Source of the DNA: Flagellimonas oceani
GTDB taxonomy: Bacteria > Bacteroidota > Bacteroidia > Flavobacteriales > Flavobacteriaceae
Direction of reading: 5' to 3'
DNA length: 64,000 bases
Assembly (NCBI RefSeq): GCF_011068285.1
Contig: NZ_CP049616.1
Coordinates: 1,282,501 to 1,346,500 of the forward strand
A model generated the notes under the pieces. It was not told the origin of the DNA. It ran no database searches and saw nothing but the letters and a program-made list of their open reading frames with translations. This document shows positions 60,968 through 64,000 of the stretch, in pieces. The position numbers were made by a program, and so were the translations under genes. Within the stretch, counting starts at the first letter, position 1, and each line of letters opens with the position of its first letter.

Positions 60968-62181
60968 AGAAATACCTATACATATTGATCGGAATAGTAT
61001 CCATCGCTTCTGTGAACGGACAGGAACTGGAAAGCCTTATCCAACAGGCCGAACTCAACAATCCGGAAATCCAGGCTTTTGAGCTGCGGTACAATATTGC
61101 CTCCGAAAGAGTGAACGAGGTCAATACTTTGCCCAATACGGAGGTAAGTGCCGGACTTTTCGTAAGCGAGCCCGAAACACGGACCGGAGCACAGAAAGCA
61201 CGGTTCTCGGCAAAACAGATGATCCCGTGGTTCGGTACCATTACCGCCCGTGAAAATTATGCAAGTTCATTGGCCGATGCCCAATACGAAGAGCTGGTCA
61301 TCGTCAAAAGAAAATTGGCGTTGTCGGTATCTCAGTCCTATTACCGATTATTCTCGATAAGGGCGAAGCAAAGCGTTTTGGACGAAAATATAGAATTGCT
61401 GGAAACCTATGAACGATTGGCCTTGACCTCGGTAGAAGTTGGTAATGCCTCCGCAGTAGATGTGTTGCGCTTGCAGATTCGGCAGAACGAACTGCTTCAG
61501 CAAAAAGAAGTTTTGGAACAGGAGTATTTGGCCGAACAAACGCTGTTCAACAATCTATTGAATAGGGACGAACAAACACAAGTCGAAGTTTACGAAGGGC
61601 TTACGGTACCCGAACAAGACCCGATAACGGAAGAAGGAAGCCTTGACCTGCATCCTGAACTTTTAAAGTATGACAAGTTGTACGAGTCGGTCGAACAATC
61701 TGAAATCTTGAACCAAAAAGAAGCCTTACCGAATCTTGGTTTCGGATTGGATTACGTACCCGTTGCCGAAAGGCCTGATATGTCTTTCGATGATAACGGA
61801 AAGGACATCTTGATGCCGATGGTATCGGTGTCCATCCCGATATTCAACAATAAATACAAATCCATTTCCCAACAGAACAAATTAAGGCAAGAGGAAATAA
61901 CCGCCCAAAAGCAAGAACGAAGAAACAAGCTCGAAACACTTTTGAGCGAGGCCATTAACAACAGAATGGCTGCCAGGATTCGTTTTAGGACCCAAACAAA
62001 AAATATCGGACAGGCCAAGGACGGGGAGGAAATCCTTATCAAAAGCTACGAGACCGGAACCATCGATTTTAACGATGTGCTCGATATTCAAGAGCTTCAG
62101 CTTAGGTTTCAAATCAATCGAATTGAATCCATCAAGGGCTACTTTGTGCAGTCGGCCATTATCAATTATCTAAGGAGTTAA
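60964..62181 (+). CDS. TolC-like outer-membrane efflux protein
   Basis: About 405 residues from the ATG at 60964. Signal peptide (YILIGIVSIASVNGQ), then two repeated helical domains with the usual OEP patterns (EAINNRMAARIRF and YETGTIDFNDVLDIQEL). An earlier in-frame start within cusA is unlikely. Overlaps cusA by ATGA. It is the outer-membrane channel for the CusA pump, in contrast to the fused type at 6936. Confidence 0.9.
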   Translation: MKKYLYILIGIVSIASVNGQELESLIQQAELNNPEIQAFELRYNIASERVNEVNTLPNTEVSAGLFVSEPETRTGAQKARFSAKQMIPWFGTITARENYASSLADAQYEELVIVKRKLALSVSQSYYRLFSIRAKQSVLDENIELLETYERLALTSVEVGNASAVDVLRLQIRQNELLQQKEVLEQEYLAEQTLFNNLLNRDEQTQVEVYEGLTVPEQDPITEEGSLDLHPELLKYDKLYESVEQSEILNQKEALPNLGFGLDYVPVAERPDMSFDDNGKDILMPMVSVSIPIFNNKYKSISQQNKLRQEEITAQKQERRNKLETLLSEAINNRMAARIRFRTQTKNIGQAKDGEEILIKSYETGTIDFNDVLDIQELQLRFQINRIESIKGYFVQSAIINYLRS

Positions 62182-62244
62182 TGTCCGTATCGATAGGAGT
62201 AAGGTATCTCGACTGAATAAAATAAAATATTATAAACCACAAAA

Positions 62245-64000
62245 ATGAGAATCATGATCAGAAAAATTACAGTGTTGTTGGTACTTCTCATTTCGTGCAA
62301 CATTGCCGCACAATTAGTATCCAATGAAAGCGAAGAAAATGTGGATAATTGGCCTGAACGGGTCTATGATTTGACCATTGGTTACGAAACGGTCAACTAT
62401 ACCGGAAAAGATGTGAAGGCCATGACGATCAATGGTGGTATTCCTGGACCCAATCTCGAATTCAACGAGGGCGAGTTTGCCATTATCAACGTAACCAATA
62501 CGATGGATGTCGAAACCTCGGTACACTGGCATGGGTTGATACTGCCCAACTTCTACGACGGCGTACCTTACCTTACAACGCCACCAATTGAACCCGGCGA
62601 GACCCAACAATACAAATTTGCGCTGAAACAGTCGGGCACGTATTGGTACCATTCCCATACGGGTTTACAGGAACAACGTGGTGTTTATGGCTCCATCCAG
62701 ATCAATCCCAAAGAAACAAATCTTGAGTATGACAAAGATTTGGTACTGATACTTTCGGATTGGATGGATGAAAATCCCAAGACACAACTGAGAAACCTTA
62801 AACGAGGCAATGAGTGGTACCTAATCAAAAAGGACCAGGTTCAAAGTTGGGACAAGGTAATCTCAAAAGGTGCGGTAGGTGCGAAACTAAAAATGATGTG
62901 GCAGCGTATGCCCGATATGGCCATATTGGACAATTATTACGACCTGTTTTTTATAAATGGAAAATCTTCTAATGAATACCCTGATTTCAATCCCGGCGAA
63001 CGGGTACGATTGCGCTTCGTAAATGCGGCCGCAGCTTCCTATTTCTGGCTGACATTTGGTGGTAATGACCCTATGTTGGTCTCTGCCGACGGCCTTGATG
63101 TAGTGCCGGTAAAACAGAACAAGACCCTTATCGGTGTGGCCGAGACCTATGATTTTATAGTGACCATACCACAAAGCGGAAAACTTGAAATACGTGCCAC
63201 TTCTCAGGACGGATCTGGTCAGGCTTCCGCCTATCTAGGGACGGGCGATGTTTTGGAAGCCCCCACGGTACCTATACCCGACCTTATCAAACTAATGGAA
63301 AACATGATGTCGATGGACATGAAGATGGGTGCACCCGCGGCCAAATTCAATCCCTCCAAAAACGATTCCATCAAAGTGATGAAAAAATATGCGATGGATA
63401 TGGGCGGTATGAAAATGGACCATTCCAAAATGGATATGCAAAAAGAAGATCAAATGCAGAAGAATGACCAAAAGATGGAAGATGAAGGGGGTAAGATGAA
63501 AATGCCAAAGGATAAGACGGATCATGCCAAAATGGAGATGAAAGACGATAAAATGGATATGAAAATGGGCTATGTGCTGCCCGCCGACAAGGTCATTGGC
63601 GATGCCATGAAAACCGGGGGCAATCCGGAATTTAACTACAACTATCTCAAAGCACCCGGAAAAACGGTATACGAAGACAACAAACCTGTTAGGGAAATGC
63701 TGTTCAACCTTACGGGAAACATGAACCGTTACGTATGGAGCATCAACGGGGTTCCGCTTTCAGAAACCGATAAAATAAAAATTGAACAAGGCGAAGTAGT
63801 GCGCATTACTTTGAACAACCTGACCATGATGCACCACCCGATGCACCTACACGGACACTTTTTCAGGGTACTGAACGAACACGGCGAATATTCGCCCTTA
63901 AAACATACGGTCAACGTGGCCCCGATGCAAAAAGTGGTCATCGAATTCGATGCCAATGAATATGGCGACTGGTTCTTTCATTGCCACGTACTGTACCATA
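62245..64000 (+). CDS. copA: Multicopper oxidase, CopA-like (cut at window end)
   Basis: 585 residues are visible and the frame is open at the window end. A signal peptide or lipoprotein signal (VLLVLLISC), then domain 1 with HWHG (94-97) and HSH (136-138) and GVYGSIQ. Domain 2 has a long Met/His/Lys-rich segment, about 350-450. Domain 3 has HHPMHLHGHF (about 529-538) and HCH (579-581). Copper resistance oxidases turn Cu(I) into Cu(II) in the periplasm. The Met segment probably binds Cu(I). Confidence 0.9.
   Translation, partial: MRIMIRKITVLLVLLISCNIAAQLVSNESEENVDNWPERVYDLTIGYETVNYTGKDVKAMTINGGIPGPNLEFNEGEFAIINVTNTMDVETSVHWHGLILPNFYDGVPYLTTPPIEPGETQQYKFALKQSGTYWYHSHTGLQEQRGVYGSIQINPKETNLEYDKDLVLILSDWMDENPKTQLRNLKRGNEWYLIKKDQVQSWDKVISKGAVGAKLKMMWQRMPDMAILDNYYDLFFINGKSSNEYPDFNPGERVRLRFVNAAAASYFWLTFGGNDPMLVSADGLDVVPVKQNKTLIGVAETYDFIVTIPQSGKLEIRATSQDGSGQASAYLGTGDVLEAPTVPIPDLIKLMENMMSMDMKMGAPAAKFNPSKNDSIKVMKKYAMDMGGMKMDHSKMDMQKEDQMQKNDQKMEDEGGKMKMPKDKTDHAKMEMKDDKMDMKMGYVLPADKVIGDAMKTGGNPEFNYNYLKAPGKTVYEDNKPVREMLFNLTGNMNRYVWSINGVPLSETDKIKIEQGEVVRITLNNLTMMHHPMHLHGHFFRVLNEHGEYSPLKHTVNVAPMQKVVIEFDANEYGDWFFHCHVLYH

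Noticed and set aside
4253..64000. Search for the second att copy (3' half of tRNA-Met) in the window
   Set aside because: No second occurrence was noticed by eye. The right end of the island is assumed to lie outside.
1..64000. CRISPR array or plasmid/phage origin
   Set aside because: No regularly spaced repeats or iteron clusters were seen. A DnaA or rep gene is absent.

Overview
The window is from a member of the Bacteroidota, most likely the family Flavobacteriaceae. This rests on TAnnTTTG-type -7 promoter elements, A-rich translation leaders, and several protein families typical of the group (HYC_CC_PP, DUF6660, a CzcA-TolC fusion, MerTP with a GDCCVxC protein). It looks like the left part of a genomic island carrying metal resistance and an alternative glycolysis, inserted into a tRNA-Met gene. 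The flank to its left carries defence genes. The species cannot be told from the sequence.

Layout. (1) 1-3742 is the flank. The end of an IS21-family element (IstB plus terminal repeats) has cut off the 3' end of a Cap15-like CBASS effector gene, which follows its CD-NTase gene. Upstream lies a two-gene unit of a PD-(D/E)XK-type nuclease and a HEPN protein, which I do not recognise as a described system. (2) 4206-6333 is the boundary: a terminator, the displaced 3' half of tRNA-Met(CAT), a tyrosine integrase, and an excisionase-like gene. (3) 6510-22681 is a divalent-metal module: DUF6660, CzcA fused to TolC, its adaptor, a PII-like protein, two Fur paralogues, a P1B-4-type ATPase (SPC), two CDF transporters, a Na/Ca exchanger-like protein and a universal stress protein. 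(4) 22739-25888 holds an ATPase remnant, then a di-haem cytochrome, Rieske protein and porin operon. (5) 26035-32641 is mercury-like: ArsR, MerTP, a MerA-like flavoprotein without the C-terminal Cys pair, a methyltransferase, a GDCCVxC protein, a CsoR-like regulator, and a second MerT/MerP set. (6) 32667-55059 is almost wholly on the minus strand. It has CopB ATPase, MFS and phospholipase D genes, then PRPP synthetase, an AMP/thymidine phosphorylase, a beta-CASP nuclease, an ATP-cone endonuclease and stress proteins. It continues with D-lactate dehydrogenase, phosphofructokinase, a dicarboxylate symporter, class I aldolase, archaeal-type GAPDH and NDH-2, and ends with small copper-type proteins. 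(7) 55240-64000 is copper/silver resistance: an AraC regulator with an N-terminal CxxC domain, two divergent HYC_CC_PP genes, CusA, TolC, and a multicopper oxidase cut by the window end.

How the parts may work together. Metals entering the cell would be sensed by Fur, ArsR, CsoR-like and AraC-type regulators. They would be exported from the cytoplasm by P-type ATPases and CDF carriers, then across the outer membrane by the two RND systems. Copper would also be oxidised in the periplasm by the multicopper oxidase. The minus-strand metabolic block could supply ATP and NAD turnover by fructose-6-phosphate to D-lactate flux, and nucleotide salvage through PRPP, when respiration is damaged or oxygen is low. 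That last point is inference. The far end of the island, with an intact tRNA-Met, is not in the window, and no conjugation genes are seen.
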